Part shown: positions 47,210-60,900 of the stretch, one piece after another
How the letters are laid out: every line of letters starts with the position of its first letter
Position numbering within the stretch: the first letter of the stretch is position 1
DNA from: Limnoperna fortunei
Lineage: Eukaryota > Mollusca > Bivalvia > Mytilida > Modiolidae
DNA: 64,000 nucleotides
Assembly: GCA_944474755.1 (NCBI GenBank)
Contig: OX104114.1
Location: 82,384,623-82,448,622, forward strand
Direction of reading: 5' to 3'
The notes under the pieces: model-generated
What the model saw: the letters and a program-made list of their open reading frames with translations, nothing else
Told to the model about the DNA's origin: nothing
Databases searched by the model: none
Position numbers and translations under genes: made by a program

Positions 47210-48481
47210 GTTCACATCCGATCACAGGCTAGTAAAGCTGAATTATCTATTATAATGTTCAAGAAAAGTCTCTAGATGATTTTCAACGACTAAAGTCGTA
47301 TAGATCACTTGAAATCAAACAAAAATATTTTCTGAATTTTTATTTATTACTGCAATAATATCTTTTCAAATCTTACTCCTGGGGTTGTGTAAAACTGACC
47401 TATTGGAATAAACAATTGACAAGTTAACCAGGTGCGACAATTAAACCTTTTAAAATTGTATAGGTAGAACCAGTCACAACTGAAGCCTAACCAACAAGTA
47501 CTTATTATATCCAAGAATCAGGCAAATAAAGAGATTAACGTATTGCACATAACTAAATATAACGTAGCATCCATAATATGAATAATTATGAATAACTATA
47601 CTTGGATAAAATAATAAAAATAGCCTATTACAATCTCATGCTGATAGGCAAGACGTCATCGTCTATCAAATATCAGCCAGGTAAATATATTAAATCTGAA
47701 AATATAAGCCGCAAAGTAATGTAAAACTAATCATCACGTTGCAGATAGTGTTCCCATTTTTTTTAATTTAGTGTGCAGTGAATGTACTACAATAATTGTT
47801 GGATACATCTATTACCGACTAGTGGTACATGGTACGCATTCATTTAAATCAACTAAACAACCCACTTACTACCGTAAAGGAAGAGGGAGGTTTGGCATGC
47901 CATAAAACCTGGTTTAACCCACTATTTCTTTCGAAATGCCTGTACCAAGTCTGTAACCAATGCTGTAGTTACTATATTTTTGGTTGTTGGTTCTGTAGTT
48001 TGCCAGTTTCTCTGACTTTTTTGGTGGGTTGTCTTTTGACAGTTTCCTTGGTGTTTTAATATTTTGTTATTATCTTCAATAAGGTAATGAGCTTCAATAT
48101 AGCTTTGGTTAATTCATCTCCAAAGGTATGAGACATTCCAGATGACGCAGCGTTTCCAAATATTAAGCACAAACCATCCAATCTGGTTGGGCGGCTTTCA
48201 AAATTAGCGGTTGGATATAATCTTTGTATTTCGTTCATGCTGTAGATGTTCTAGTTCTGGTTGATCGATTCGGTTGCGCAACTAGATATTATTACCATAT
48301 TATTCGATACATGTCTTATTCCAGCATCATCCTCTTGATGAACCAGCAGCTTGATCTTCCTTGATTCCTCAGGCAAGGAAGCGTCCTCCTCCGGTCCAGG
48401 GTTCTCGTGTTCTTCTGATCGTCATCGCGTTACCAGGAATAACAGCTTCTGGGATTTTGTCAACAGTATGAGTTTCATCCA
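47210..48481. other. No supported gene; possible further Gypsy debris near the right end
   Basis: AT-rich and unstructured to about 47,800. Between 48,060 and 48,480 the minus strand has a few short frames (RAREPWTGGGRFL-like reading near 48,390) that could continue the Gypsy tail described next. No boundary can be set. Confidence 0.35.
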
Positions 48482-48720
48482 CTACATAGTAAACCCCTGA
48501 TTCATCTTTACTCTCCTGGTCAATGTCTGAAGCAACATCAACTGGAATATTCGGAATCTCTGGTTAAGCTGGTTTGCATTGTCTTGGTCGGGGTACAGGC
48601 TTATGACGATCTCAGGCTCCTCATTGATTATTCCATTAAGGGGTAGCATGTTTCTGTGAATAATCTTCCTCTTTCCTTTTCCATTTTCCTTCCGGACCAT
48701 GTAAATTGGTGCATCAATGT
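48482..48720 (-). pseudogene. Gypsy-type LTR retrotransposon pol C-terminal fragment
   Basis: The minus frame reads DAPIYMVRKENGKGKRKIIH then RNMLPLNGI. This resembles the segment after the integrase in Metaviridae/Gypsy Pol, where P(V/I)Y.V...G.....LHRN.LLP is typical. A frame break near 48,740 separates it from preceding similar residues (TKVKILEGRK). No LTR, primer-binding site or other pol domain was found. It is a short relic. Confidence 0.6.
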
Positions 48721-49734
48721 TGGGTTGGTCGAGTTATGTTTTCCTTCCTTCAAGGATCTTTACTTTGGTGTCGCAAGTGTTTTTTCTGTTTACTTTGTGT
48801 TTTATCTGCAGCTGACGATTTTAATTCGTATGATTTCTTCAGAAGTATGTTTTAATCTATTATTTCTGTTATCGAATATCTTAGTCTTTTGTTGCGTGTG
48901 AAACCTTCTTATCTTTTATTGTCGTATTTTTCGTTTCTCTGTGACCTCTTGTGTTGCCAGCAGTTCTTTTTCCTTCTACCATATGTGCTTTATCAAAGTA
49001 ATGTTTAATTCTCTCTAACTGAAATTAAAGTTTCTAACTTTGTGATCGCTCTTTTCTAGTGTTCTGCAGTGTTTTATTTTAGGTAACATGTCCTTCATAT
49101 TGGACAAAGACAAGTATATGATATACAATACCGAAATCAATCTGTACTCTTTAAGGTCTAGTCACGTTGTGGTAAAATTAATTTCCCTGACGGGTGTTCC
49201 GCTTGTGGCATATTTTTTTAATTGATGCATTTGTTTCTAATCCCTCTTTGAATATTGTGATTGTCGATTGATAATGATCTTTAATTTTCTGTAACATTAA
49301 GAAACATTTTACCCCAGTTATCTTGCTAATGTTTCATAAGTTTTATTAGTAACCGCTGGATAATCGTCTCCTTCACTTTTCATTCCATGCCTATTTGACT
49401 GATTACAATATTGATGTGTGTCTTTTAAAACTTGTTTGTACGGAACGTATTTGCATCATTTGTCCTTTTACTCTTGTAGTCACAAACCTGATGACCTAGG
49501 CATTTACATTCTCTGTACCCAGTCTTTGTTTTGAATTTGTGGTTTATTTTTATTTTGCGTTTTATTCTATGCAATAATTGTTCTTATTACATCCTACCTT
49601 TTTCTAGTTTGTTTTTAGTTTTTGAGAAGCTGACAATTTAGACTAGCAGCGCTATTATCTGACAACTTCCTGTTATTTTAAATAACGCGCATAAATAACA
49701 TCCTTTTTTGTCACTCCAGGTACCAACAATTTGT
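48721..49734. other. No supported gene
   Basis: Low-complexity T-rich DNA on the plus strand. A few residues on the minus strand just above 48,720 belong to the Gypsy relic. Nothing else is readable. Confidence 0.4.
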
Positions 49735-50690
49735 CTGTCACCATAACATTTAGAAGAATAACATCTATATAAAATTCCCTGTAATGACTTCCTGTAGGTG
49801 TTATTGCCCTTATACCACGATTGTTAACAAAAACTGTAAGAACTTAAAACTGCAAATTGCTTAAATGATCAGCAAGACAATTCCTACAAAACACTTAGTC
49901 CGACCATTCATCATAAAAGTTATTGCCCCTCAATTTTAATTTTTTTATAAATTTTTCTGTTTTCGTCCTGTAACCTAAATACCATACGGCTAGAGTGAAA
50001 AAATGATAAGCAATACAATCTCTACAGTTCACACAATTGGTCTCAAATTTTCAGATGACTTCTTATATGAGTTATTGTCCTTTAATAACTTTTTAAGACC
50101 AAATTAACAATCTTTGCCTTAGAAATTAAAAACTGTGATACCTATAGTTAAACTGAATATAAAATATAATCAGAAGGACAAGGCCTACAAATTATTTTAT
50201 TGTCTGAAATTTGTCCGATGACCTCTTATAGGAGTTATTGCTCTTTTTTGCGTGAAATTTGTAGTTTTTGTCCTGTGACTTAAATACTATAACATCTAGA
50301 GTGAAACTGTAAATATTCAGCAAATCAAGGCCTACAAATCATTACTTAGTCCAAAATTGTCAGATGACTCTTTATAAAAGTTGTGCCCTTTAATGACGAA
50401 TTGGGACAAAATAGTAAGTTTTTATGCTATAAGACCCAGAGTAAAACTGTAAATTACTAAATTAACCCAAAGGACAAGGCCTAAAAATCATTTGATTTTT
50501 TCAGAAATTGTTTAATAGCGCCCTGTAGCAGTTATTGTACTTAATCAAAATTTTTGAAGAAATGTTTAGTTTTTGACCAGTAACTTAAAAGCTATAACAA
50601 CTAGTCTGGAACTGTACATTGTAAAGAAATAAAGATAGCTTGAAGTCATTTGTGTTCCAGGTGAGCGATTACAGGCTCATGTGAGCCTCT
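49735..50690. repeat. Diverged tandem repeat, six units of about 120-160 bp
   Basis: The phrase (g)a(c)ttcttata.gagttattg.ccttt recurs in altered form near 49,788, 49,905, 50,056, 50,218, 50,365 and 50,511. Each is followed some 60-80 bp later by tttttgtcctgtaac.taaata or a variant, and ggacaaggcctacaaatcat is shared by several. The copies are too diverged for an exact period. Confidence 0.7.
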
Positions 50691-51612
50691 TGTTTAAGTG
50701 TTATTTTGGATGTATAAGGAAGCCATTGATAGAGTTATATCAACTTAGACAAGTAAGCGAAGGTTGCATACATAGAATAACATAGATTTTTGTAAAGAAA
50801 TATAAAAATTAAACATTGTTTTAATAATTATGGGATTTAAGTAAACTGCTACCTTAATGGAGGAATACAGGGAGTCAATGCGGTAATATAAATGTAATAT
50901 TACTGTGTCAATAATTTTTTCAACCGTTGTCAATACAAGTTAAGATACAGTAGTAAGTCTGCTAGTAAACGGTTCAGATTTTGTGGTATGTCCTCAATAC
51001 AAACAAGACAAGCAAGACCTCTCGTTAAGGGTTATCATGTAATAACACCGAAAGTATGATCTCGGTTCGTAGTGAGTAACGTCTTTGGAAAGTATCACGC
51101 TCCTTGTGCAATTTTTAAAAGTCTCTGTAGTAGATTTCGAAAAAGAGAAGGCGCATTGCATTTCAGCTGATATTGAAATGAAATGTTAAACGTGATATTT
51201 TCGTGCATGAGAAAACAAACCATCAAAACAGTGAACTAATCAAAAGAACATTGAACTAAATTCCTTTGCTATAATGGGAAATACAGATGTGCATAAAAAT
51301 GTCAATTAATAATAACATTTTTAGCGTTTAAACACTAAGACCACAAAATGTAAAAAAATGAGCGTTGTTTGATAATGTATGCTCGTGTTATGAACTCTTT
51401 TTAGTCAAATTTGCAATTAGTAGAATTGAAACAGATAAAAGTGGTACATTAATAATCTTAAAATCGTGGTATGATATTACATTCATAAAAAGTTCTATTA
51501 TCTGGTAGGCAATATATGTTTTATGACAACCTGATGAGATCACTGTGAATGAAGTTGTTGTTTGTTACAAATAATTCAAATTGTAACGAAATCAGAGCGA
51601 TAAAAAAAGAAA
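50691..51612. other. No gene or repeat recognised
   Basis: AT-rich DNA with no readable exon, RNA gene or inverted repeat. Confidence 0.45.
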
Positions 51613-51614
51613 TA

Positions 51615-52456
51615 CTGTGAAAGGACTTAAATTCGTGGGTATCAATTTTCGTGGTTTGGTGAAATTTTACATGTTCGTGGGTGCTTAAATTCGTAGACTG
51701 ACGGTTTCCGAAAGTGCAGAAAGTGAGGTAGCGATCAAAATAAATGATTACAGCAGAATCATTTTCACTGTTGACAATAAACATCAACATATAAAGAAGA
51801 CAAAAAAGTAATGTATTAATTAATTGATTAATTGCAATAAAAACTACTTTGAGTCTATTTAATTCTCTAATTGTTATCTATAGAAGCATTCCTAGCAGAA
51901 GGGCATTTGTCACTTCATGTGTTGAGTAGCAATAAAGGTGTAATTTAATGTCATTTGTGCCAAGATCGGTATTATCACAACATCCATTTGATATAGCGTG
52001 TCATTGATATGCACTAATAAAGATAAATATAGCTTATCTTTTAAATATTTTATTCGTTATTTTAATTTAAGTTCAAATGAGCAACCAAACTCATAATTCC
52101 GATAATAATTTGTTACTTTTTAACATAGAAAATGAACACCTCATATATCCCCACCTTGACCGGAGGTGGATGTTTCTTCGTACGCTTTACAATTAAATAA
52201 TACCTACATTTAATAAAAACACACAATTCGAACATGAAACCTGTAACATAATCATTAAGATGGATTTTGAGCTGAACATAAGTAATGGATCGAACCAGAA
52301 AATCATATATTACATTTCGGACATTTTCAGATCGTTGTTCCCAAGTTCCCATCTGTTAATGAAGTTTTATTCTTCGTTGGATTTTTAATTTCGTGGTCCG
52401 AGGCCTCCACGAAAACCACGAAAATTGATACCCCACGAATAAAAAGTATTTCACAG
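51615..52456. mobile_element. TA-flanked inverted-repeat element (Tc1/mariner-like MITE, 842 bp)
   Basis: The left end ctgtgaaaggacttaaattc continues gtgggtatcaattttcgtgg. The right end is its inverse: ccacgaaaattgatacccca then tttcacag. Inverted repeats extend about 45 bp and are flanked on both sides by TA (51,613-51,614; 52,457-52,458), the target of the Tc1/mariner group. No transposase ORF is present. Confidence 0.82.
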
Positions 52457-53882
52457 TAAGTCCACAGAGTGGCATTATAAATTATGACTGATAGCTATAT
52501 ATACAAATATTACATTTGTATAATATTCAAATAAAATCTTGCTTCACTATATGTAACGATTATATTATTTTTAAGACGACGCATTCTTTGCTATAATTCT
52601 GCATCGGATGTTAAACGTTAAATTTAATGTTATGTTGTATAGCTTTGATAACAGTTCGTTCCTATATGGTTTTACTACTTATTAGCTGATCATGCCAAGT
52701 CAAATTTAAGCGAAGTTAAGGCAATAACATACTCTCTGATATAATAAAAGAACTGCTGATTAATTTCTGATGCAATGAAATTCAGACGAACGCATAAACA
52801 GTAGACTTGTTCGACACCTACAATTACAGTTGCCCGCTGATTTTCGAATGTTTTATTTCGTTATTTTTTGTATGGAAGTGCTGACTGACCTATTCAACTC
52901 CTTGTTATTAGGAAAAATGCGATTGTATTATTGATAAAAAACAAAACTAAATTTGTATCTTTTTCGGGCCTAGGATAAGAATTTTTACTTTATCAAGATC
53001 AACCTTCATACAAGCACTATGCAGTCTTGTAAGGCATAAAAGTAAATCCTCACCCCTAATAATACTGATATACTTGATTACTCAGTTTCCAGTGAACATA
53101 ATTTCAGCTTTCTTCAGAACGAAAATAGTTAACAATTAGTAAATAAGTTTACGAAAATGATGTAGACGAATCGGCGAGAAAATTTTATAATTACCGTTTT
53201 AAGCCACTACATTGAACCCTTTTCAACATCTACATCTACAAAACGGGTCTATAACGTCCAAGACACACACTACATCTACTTATCGTATTATAGTATGACA
53301 ATCCCCCATCAAATCCGTAAACATGTTTGCCAGCTTTAAGGATAAGGCCTTGGTAATCGAGTTTATTCACAGCTAGATATTGGTATAACATACTTGTCAA
53401 TATTATGATGTACATGATTAACAGTACCTGATAGAATTTGTTTTGTTTGTGTTTTGTTACAAATGTAATATACTCTCAGAAAATAACATGATAAACGCTA
53501 TAATATATGGCCATTATATTGTTAATTAAACCACACGATCTCGAGTATTGATTTGTAGTTAACCTATTTACAGAAATAGTTACATTCATACGGTTTTTTT
53601 CTTAGATAAAAACATGGAAAATTACCTGGAATTGCTATACTTGTATAATATTGCTTGACATACAATTTGTATAGAACGATTTAATTTGACTGTGCTGCTT
53701 TAACTTGGATATTAAACCATAACGTATTAGTTGTAAAACGATCAAAATTATGACTGAAGGAATGTTCATTATATGACGTCACTTCAAAAATATAAATGGT
53801 AACATGTTTAGGAGTTGACAATTAATCATTTCCTTCAGGTGAGTCTTCATTTATAGTGATTAAGTTACACATCCGGTGTAGT
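52457..53882. other. No gene or repeat recognised
   Basis: AT-rich; only short chance frames. Confidence 0.45.
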
Positions 53883-53907
53883 AAATAATATTAAAAATAA
53901 TAATATT

Positions 53908-53940
<33 letters not shown>
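53883..53940. repeat. (AAT)n microsatellite
   Basis: Imperfect aataat/attaat run that becomes a pure (AAT) repeat for its last 30 or so bases. Confidence 0.92.
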
Positions 53941-53942
<2 letters not shown>

Positions 53943-54445
53943 ACTTCCCACCATGTTAAGTAACTGTCTTTAAAACAGATTATTTTAAGATTTTATATTT
54001 CTTCCAGACCTTAGGTTTCTAAAGCTCTTTTACATTCTTGTGTCCACAAACGTTTGCCTTTGAGCGTTAATTAAATGTTAAAGACCTGTTAACACATGTA
54101 ATGAATACTGGTAGATTTGAATTTAAACATAAAGTAAATACATGTCTGCATTTATTGCACTTTTAGTGGGTGTGTGCAGTTTAACGCCAAGAATAGTGTT
54201 TTAGCAGCATAAACATTTGCTGGTTTCCTGCGATTATAATCAAGTATTAAATTTACTTGCCGAATTCACACGTCAGATGTCTACTCGCACACAGTATTTT
54301 TTGAGAAAGTACCTGTTTTAAAAGATTTTGTTGTTGTTGACCCAACAAACAGTGGAGAACACGTTCTTCCGTAGTCCTGGCGACTATTTGTAGATCAAAC
54401 TTAAATACTTTCTGTTACATTACATTATCTTATTGAAGAATATTG

Positions 54446-54649
54446 ATGAGTAAGCAACAACAAAAGCTTTACTCAAGGAAGAAGCATTTTGCACCTAGGA
54501 AGACAACTCTGCACGACTTAAAGGTCGTCATAAAACACAAAACTGACCTCTTTCGAATAGGGCTTAATACAAGACTACGAGATTCAAACGTCAATTATCA
54601 GACAGTCGCATTATGCGTAAATTCTAAAATAAAGTACCAAATTCTATGA
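54446..54649 (+). CDS. Unrecognised short ORF
   Basis: A 67-codon frame from ATG 54,446, Lys/Arg-rich (KQQQKLYSRKKHFAPRKTT). Its base composition is less AT-biased than the flanks. No homologue is recognised, and no splice partner or polyA signal ties it to a gene. A second same-strand frame of 72 codons at 55,372-55,590 is similar in character. Either may be chance. Confidence 0.15.
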   Translation: MSKQQQKLYSRKKHFAPRKTTLHDLKVVIKHKTDLFRIGLNTRLRDSNVNYQTVALCVNSKIKYQIL

Positions 54650-55590
54650 GCCTGTGTACTTATTGGTTAAATGTATTCGATGTAACATTACGATAATTAA
54701 GCTCTACACATTATTGATATACGTGTACATGTATTGCAGTGTTTGGAGTTAATTATTGAATGACTTACGTTTAGACTATGTTCAACAAATCCTTATAGTA
54801 CATTAAGTTTTGTCAAACGATTCGCAAAATTCTCCGTCTATCCACAAATCTTGGTCAGATTTGTCTGCCTATTTGACGACTTCCTATTTGATAAATTGTT
54901 TGCCCACTAGGTTTAGTCCTTCACATAGCTGTAATACTGATGGATGTTGATTAGCAACCATTACAGTATGAAATAAAACGCATCGAGTCCACAACTGTTC
55001 TGAAATAACGCATATTGGCACAATACATTATTTTTATTGCATTTTAACCGTATTTGTCTTATTAGATTAAAAATAATTTATTGAGGCACGAATATAAACT
55101 GATTTTACCGTGGGTTGGCCCTATATGCTCACAAATATTTAATTTACCCCTCATACAAATGTTTTTAAATAAAATGCTATCCTTAATGTATGATTATTTC
55201 TATGTTTTAATTTTTAGGATGACACACTCTATCGAAAGTACACTTTTTTGCCGTGTTTGCTGACAATAATTCGTAAGGTAATAATACGAGCTATTAATCG
55301 TGAGTTTAGTTGTAATTTGTATATATGGTCAATTGATAAATTCTAAGTTAACTTAGTCCTCAAGCTTTTTCATGGATAAATATTCGAAGGCCAAAATTAA
55401 TGTCTTGAACTGTTCGAATATCTACATGTTAGACTATAACAAACTAGGACAATGCCCGACGAATGTAACCATGTTAGATTCCATTTATGGACATAACAAA
55501 CATATATACTTAAAATCTAGAAAATTTAATTCTACCGAAAATAAATCAAAGTCTAAAACGTCCAGAGGACTTAAGCCTATGATAAAATAA

Positions 55591-56121
55591 CTTATCTTGT
55601 GTGAAAAAACTACATATAGCTTGTAGTACAACATGCTGGAAGAAGAGACATCAGTAGCTTTCTTTACAAGGCTGAACCTACAACTTTGAGTAGCCCACTA
55701 TTTTCTCCTTGATCAATACGCTTAACGTAATAATTATCCCCTGACAACAGTTTTGATGTAGGGTTAAATGTTAAAATTCTTCTTTGAAAAAAAATGTTGT
55801 GCTGCAAAAATGACGGAAATTGTGGTTGAAATAATGAGAGTAAATTAAAGTAAGATGTTTATCACCTCTCTCTGATCGTAAAATTATGGGTATTCATATA
55901 ACATACCCCATAATACGAAGTAATTACACCGTTTTTACAAACGAAATATTATAGTGACTTATTATGTTTTTTAACTAAAAGAACATTCTAAATGATGATT
56001 TATTGAAGATTAATTAATATTTACATGCACAAAACTGATGTCAAACTACAAGCATGTTTATTGAATGACTAACTTAATATTGCAAAAGACTATTCTCCCA
56101 TTTGTTTCGAGAACAAATGAG
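55591..56121. other. No gene recognised
   Basis: AT-rich spacer before the hairpin-ended element. Confidence 0.45.
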
Positions 56122-57152
56122 AAGGTCTTTCCCACTGATCCTCTAAAGTAAGAAATTTAGGTAATGCTATGGGACTTTGTGTCTTGCTATAGCACAAAAT
56201 GCCACTTCCAGTCATGGAAATGAGTTATTTGAGTAAAGAAAGTGGTCCCGAGCCAAAAAATAGATTTTTGTTAAGGATTTTCATTTCATTACTAGAGACA
56301 AAAGGCCACTTTCTGTCATGAAATGACATATTTCAGTAAAGTGCATCATTCTGATTCTAAAAATATATGGTTGCTAAGGACTTTGCTAAAGAACAAGGTC
56401 ACCTTGTTGCTATGGTATGACCTTGACCTATGACTTTTGACATTTGGCTCAAATTGAACCTCTTTTCCTACTGATCATGTTAAACCTATATGTTTACTAT
56501 ATTATTTCAAGTTTTAACCAAAAAACCCGATTAACCGAAACGCGTCAAGGGCTGAAACTCGAAAACGGTTCATCGCACAGCTTCGAGTCAATGTATCAAA
56601 TGGAGGTCTCGATAAGAGGAGTATTTTTGTCATTATTGTCTGCTTCTATCTTTTATGGTTTATGAGATATAGTGCTAACAAGACCTATCATGACCTTTGA
56701 CCATTTTTAAATGTAATGTTATGTCACTTAGGATCAATGGTGGTGGTCCCAAGTCTCTGGGACTTACGGTTTTCAAGAAAAAAATGTTGACACGTTGCGA
56801 CATTTTTCAGGTCAAAAACAGGAAGTTGATGGGAAGAAAAAAACTTGCATGCTAGATCATCGCCATACGGCAGCCTACATTTTGTACACTTCAGATTTTA
56901 AGAATCGGTTACGGTTTCTGAGTTTATCTGCTAACAAGGGTTTTCGTGTTAGGGCAGATAACTCTGTTACTAAAAATAGATCGGTCTAAAAGCATGAGCG
57001 AGCCATGTCATCTCCGGATATGACCGATTATTGGTACCAAGTATCGAAATGATATGTCGAGACACTTTTTGGCAAACTTCCGCGGAAGAAGAAAAAAAAT
57101 AATAATCATAAGAAAGACAAGAAGGTCTTTCCACTGTAGTGGGAAAGACCTT
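56122..57152 (+). mobile_element. Hairpin-ended non-autonomous element (possibly Helitron/Helentron-related)
   Basis: The left end aaggtctttcccactg recurs exactly 1,000 bp later as the left arm of a terminal hairpin, aaggtctttccactg-ta-gtgggaaagacctt, 57,122-57,152. A purine-rich run (gcggaagaagaaaaaaaata) precedes the hairpin. A left end complementary to a 3' hairpin arm recalls Helentron ends, but no CTRR terminus or Rep/helicase is visible. A second family member is at about 61,060-61,850. Helitron affiliation is inference. Confidence 0.6.
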
Positions 57153-57610
57153 AATAATAAAAAGCAAATAACACTTTCACTGATATATGGCAAAGTAAAC
57201 AACAACTTACATTGTTTATTTTAGAATTTCTTAACCATGAAATAATGTGTGATAATTTTAAATGGTGGCACAATTGGCAATAAATTCCTGTAATTATATG
57301 ACAGACTTATCAGTTCCTGTCAAATGAACTGCAAGAAGAACATTTATGTCGACAAATTTAAATATTTTAACCAACACCAATTTATACACACATATCTGAT
57401 ATAAAACTGGAGAGACATTTTACAGCTGTTACCTGCAAAGGGTTTAAAGGATGATATATGATTTGACAAACACAATACTCTTATTAACTCTGATATTATA
57501 CAATTACTGGCGCTAAGTCGCTATCGGGATTTCTTAACCAGAGAAAATGTAAAATCGACCGAGCCACTAGGACCACTAAGTAATGTGAATATATTTTTTA
57601 AAGGGTTGTA

Positions 57611-57911
57611 TGAGTGGAGGTTCATGTCACAATAAGGATACTTTTATAATTATACTTTTAAAAAGTATCACTATATTTTCACAGGTTTAACTATACAAGT
57701 CGAAAGCAAACTAATACATTTGAGAAACAATCAGATATAACTAAATATTATGATATTTCAAGTAAATATAATCTTACTTTGATGACGTTTAATTATATTA
57801 ACATAAAGTATCGTTATTCTTCTAGAAAGTATAATGATAGAAAATAGAAGAATAATTATAGAAAAAGTATAATTAAAAAATTATCCTTATCGTGACATGA
57901 ACGGCCACCCA
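57611..57911. mobile_element. TA-flanked inverted-repeat MITE (301 bp)
   Basis: The left end tgagtggaggttcatgtcac and the inverse of the right end tgggtggccgttcatgtcac differ at 3-4 positions. The repeats continue through ataaggata.tttt. TA lies just outside each end. The words agggttg flank further out on both sides, so a longer target duplication is also possible. Confidence 0.78.
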
Positions 57912-57913
57912 TA

Positions 57914-60900
57914 GGGTTGAGAATGTCATCTATTATAGCAAATCTATTACACTCCAAAGGATTTTGATCACATAAAAATCCTAATTATCGAGCAGAACTG
58001 CAAGTGGTGAGACTCGGAACGGGAGACCCGAGAGAGATTCTGGATTTAAGGGCTCTGCTCTGTACACCCCAATGGAATAAACAAAAAACAATAAATATCA
58101 TTCTAAATATAAATTAATAATAAATTCATGAATATCAAGAAGTTAAAGATTAGATGGTTTATACAACTGACAACTGTACAGTACTCGCTTATGTAATGAC
58201 TAATAGATGTGATCCGAGAAAGTTCAAGATCAATAAAATCAGACCCGATTACGTCACCACCGGATTCTAATGTATCAATAACCAAATTTTATCGTTTTTT
58301 TTTATAGATTGATATTACACTGGAGAAGGCCATCAATTGGTCGAAAATTTGGTCATATTTATCAATATAATTATTTTATAGTAGAAACATCTCTATATTT
58401 GTATCGTTGCATAATTCTCTAGACTTATATATTATTTTTTAGTTTATGCTGTATCGTCGTGTTGGCGATGCGATACTTAGTAAGTGTACTGGTTGGTAGC
58501 TTCCTTTAGACTTTTTTGTCCGCAAAAAAAATGATTTGAAAAAAATTGATCCGATGTTCCGTTTTTTTTTTTGAGTGAGTATATTACATGAACTTCCTAA
58601 TCTTAGAAGTAGGATACTACAGGGACCACAAGGGGTATTCCTTCTAATCAATGAAATTGTTCGTTTTCAGTTATCTCGTAGCTTCTTAGAAATACACACA
58701 AATACAGGGATATATTTTGTTCATATACACAATATTACGTATTATTTGATATGCTTATTGTTGTTTGTATAGTGTGTAACGGTGTGTCTTACTTACCTTC
58801 CTTAAACAGTTGAGTTAAACAAAAGCGCTTATCGTTATTGAATATTTAAATAAAACTATTGATTTATGTTTGAGAACGCCTTTACACACTTATCAATTGA
58901 ACTGTGGTGTTTAATTTGTTATAACTATTTTATTTTTATAGATTCCGGGTAAAATTTTTATATTCTATATAGCTAACTTACTACACATTAAGGTAAGCCA
59001 AAAATTGCGTTTCGCGAGCCTACTAAGGAATACGAGTAATACCTATCGCCCAATAATCTGTCTTAACCTACTCAGTAGGAAGGTAAACTAAAAGCTTCGT
59101 TTCTGTGGACTACCGAAGAATACCTAAACTAAAGTAGGGTATGCCATGAACATCATACTGTCCAATTTACCCCGGTCTTCAGTTACGTTCATCCCAATGA
59201 GTGTTTGTTTGTTCATGTTGTAGAGTAAAAAAATGCAAGCGCATGTGCACAAGCACAAGTCGCATCTGGTGTAAAAAAAATGCTCGTTCACAGTTTACTA
59301 AAAGACCAGTGGTAGCGATAAAGTTTAGCCACCCTCGTCTTCCTGTCTACAAACACTGTTTGCTTAATTTGTTTCTGTCAATTATACATATTTGGTAGGT
59401 CTTCTCAGTAGAGGAGAAAGAGAATTGTCACATTTTCATTCCTGCTTCGGCAAATAAAATAAACAATACATAACGACTCTGAAACTTGAAATGTCAATCG
59501 TATATAATGCTAATATATGTTCTATCAGAGACAAGTGTCCATTTAACGAATATCATAAATCTAAATGTTTTCTTACTTCATTCTGTATTCTTAATTAAAC
59601 ACGCAAACATGGAAAACAACAGTTTATTAAGCTACTGTTTCTATTTGTAAGAACTCATTCTTATTACGGACGTCTCTCTAAAATTACAGCATATCATTGT
59701 TTTGTTTGAAGTAGAATCATTGCCTGTTAGGTTCTGAAAATTCCATTCCCACAAAAGAAATCAAAGATAGTACATTCTTTATCGGTACGTATGTTGCATC
59801 AAATGACTGTTAGCGAACACTTTGTAGATATATTCCATATAGTAGACTGTAATTAAACTGCAGGTGTCGCCAGCACTTCGATATTTACATTTGTACGCCA
59901 TTTATTAGGCTTTCCAAATAAAACGGACGTTGAGTAGTAGATTTTATTATCTCGCTGTCTGTAATATCAACTGGAATCAATTATATACAGTCATTACCAT
60001 TGATCTGTAACCTTTTGTTTTCGATTTTGTCAATGACATGCAACATGTGGACCCTTTATACCGGAAAGAAATTCGGTTATCTTACATTGACAATCTTACT
60101 CTACCCTTTTATTCAAAGCTTTATCTAATTAGTGAACAGGGTAATGGATAATATTTTGAAAATAAAAGAAAAATTAAAACAATTTACTGCGATTTGTCAC
60201 TGAGATTACGCCCCGTGTATAAATGTGACTTTTAAAGTCTTCGCGGAAAATATTAAAAAGAACGTCATACTCATAAATAATTTAATAGGTTTTGTACTTT
60301 GTTGTACTATTCTTTATCGAAAATCTTTATTTAGTAGAAGTCTATTCAGTAAACCATCCCCTCCTCAATTATACGCGACTTCGATCTGAATAAACAATTA
60401 TATAAGGAAGAGAGTTAAACTATAGTTTGTAGAGACAGAGGAGAGTTAAAACTAAAACATTGTAAGTACCAATTTGATAGTTGCTATATCCATCCTTCAC
60501 CATAGTGATGTTAATGTTGTTATAAAATATGTTGGAATTCGTGATTACGAGATACAATTCGTTATAGGCACCATAGTTGCGTAGAATAATATTATAAATA
60601 TAGGATCAATAGTTCTAAAGAACGATTAATAGGCTTTCCACTTTAAAAAAACTCCTATCACCGAGAAATTTAACATCTAAACCACATTAGTAATTTTTCT
60701 TAAGAAATTAACAAATTTGATAGAAACACTATGTAGATATTTTTTAAGATAATTAAAGTCATTAAATAGGACGTTATAGAACTTGAATGATTTGACCACA
60801 ATGACATTTTGATATATGCATATAGTACTATGATCAACATTGAAGATTTTATGTCAATGTCTCATTTACTCATTGCGATATGGCTACTTATAGTATGACT

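Noticed and set aside
54446..55590. Two or three consecutive plus-strand ORFs as exons of one gene
   Set aside because: No matching splice sites or phases were found and none of the peptides is recognisable; kept only as a low-confidence ORF.
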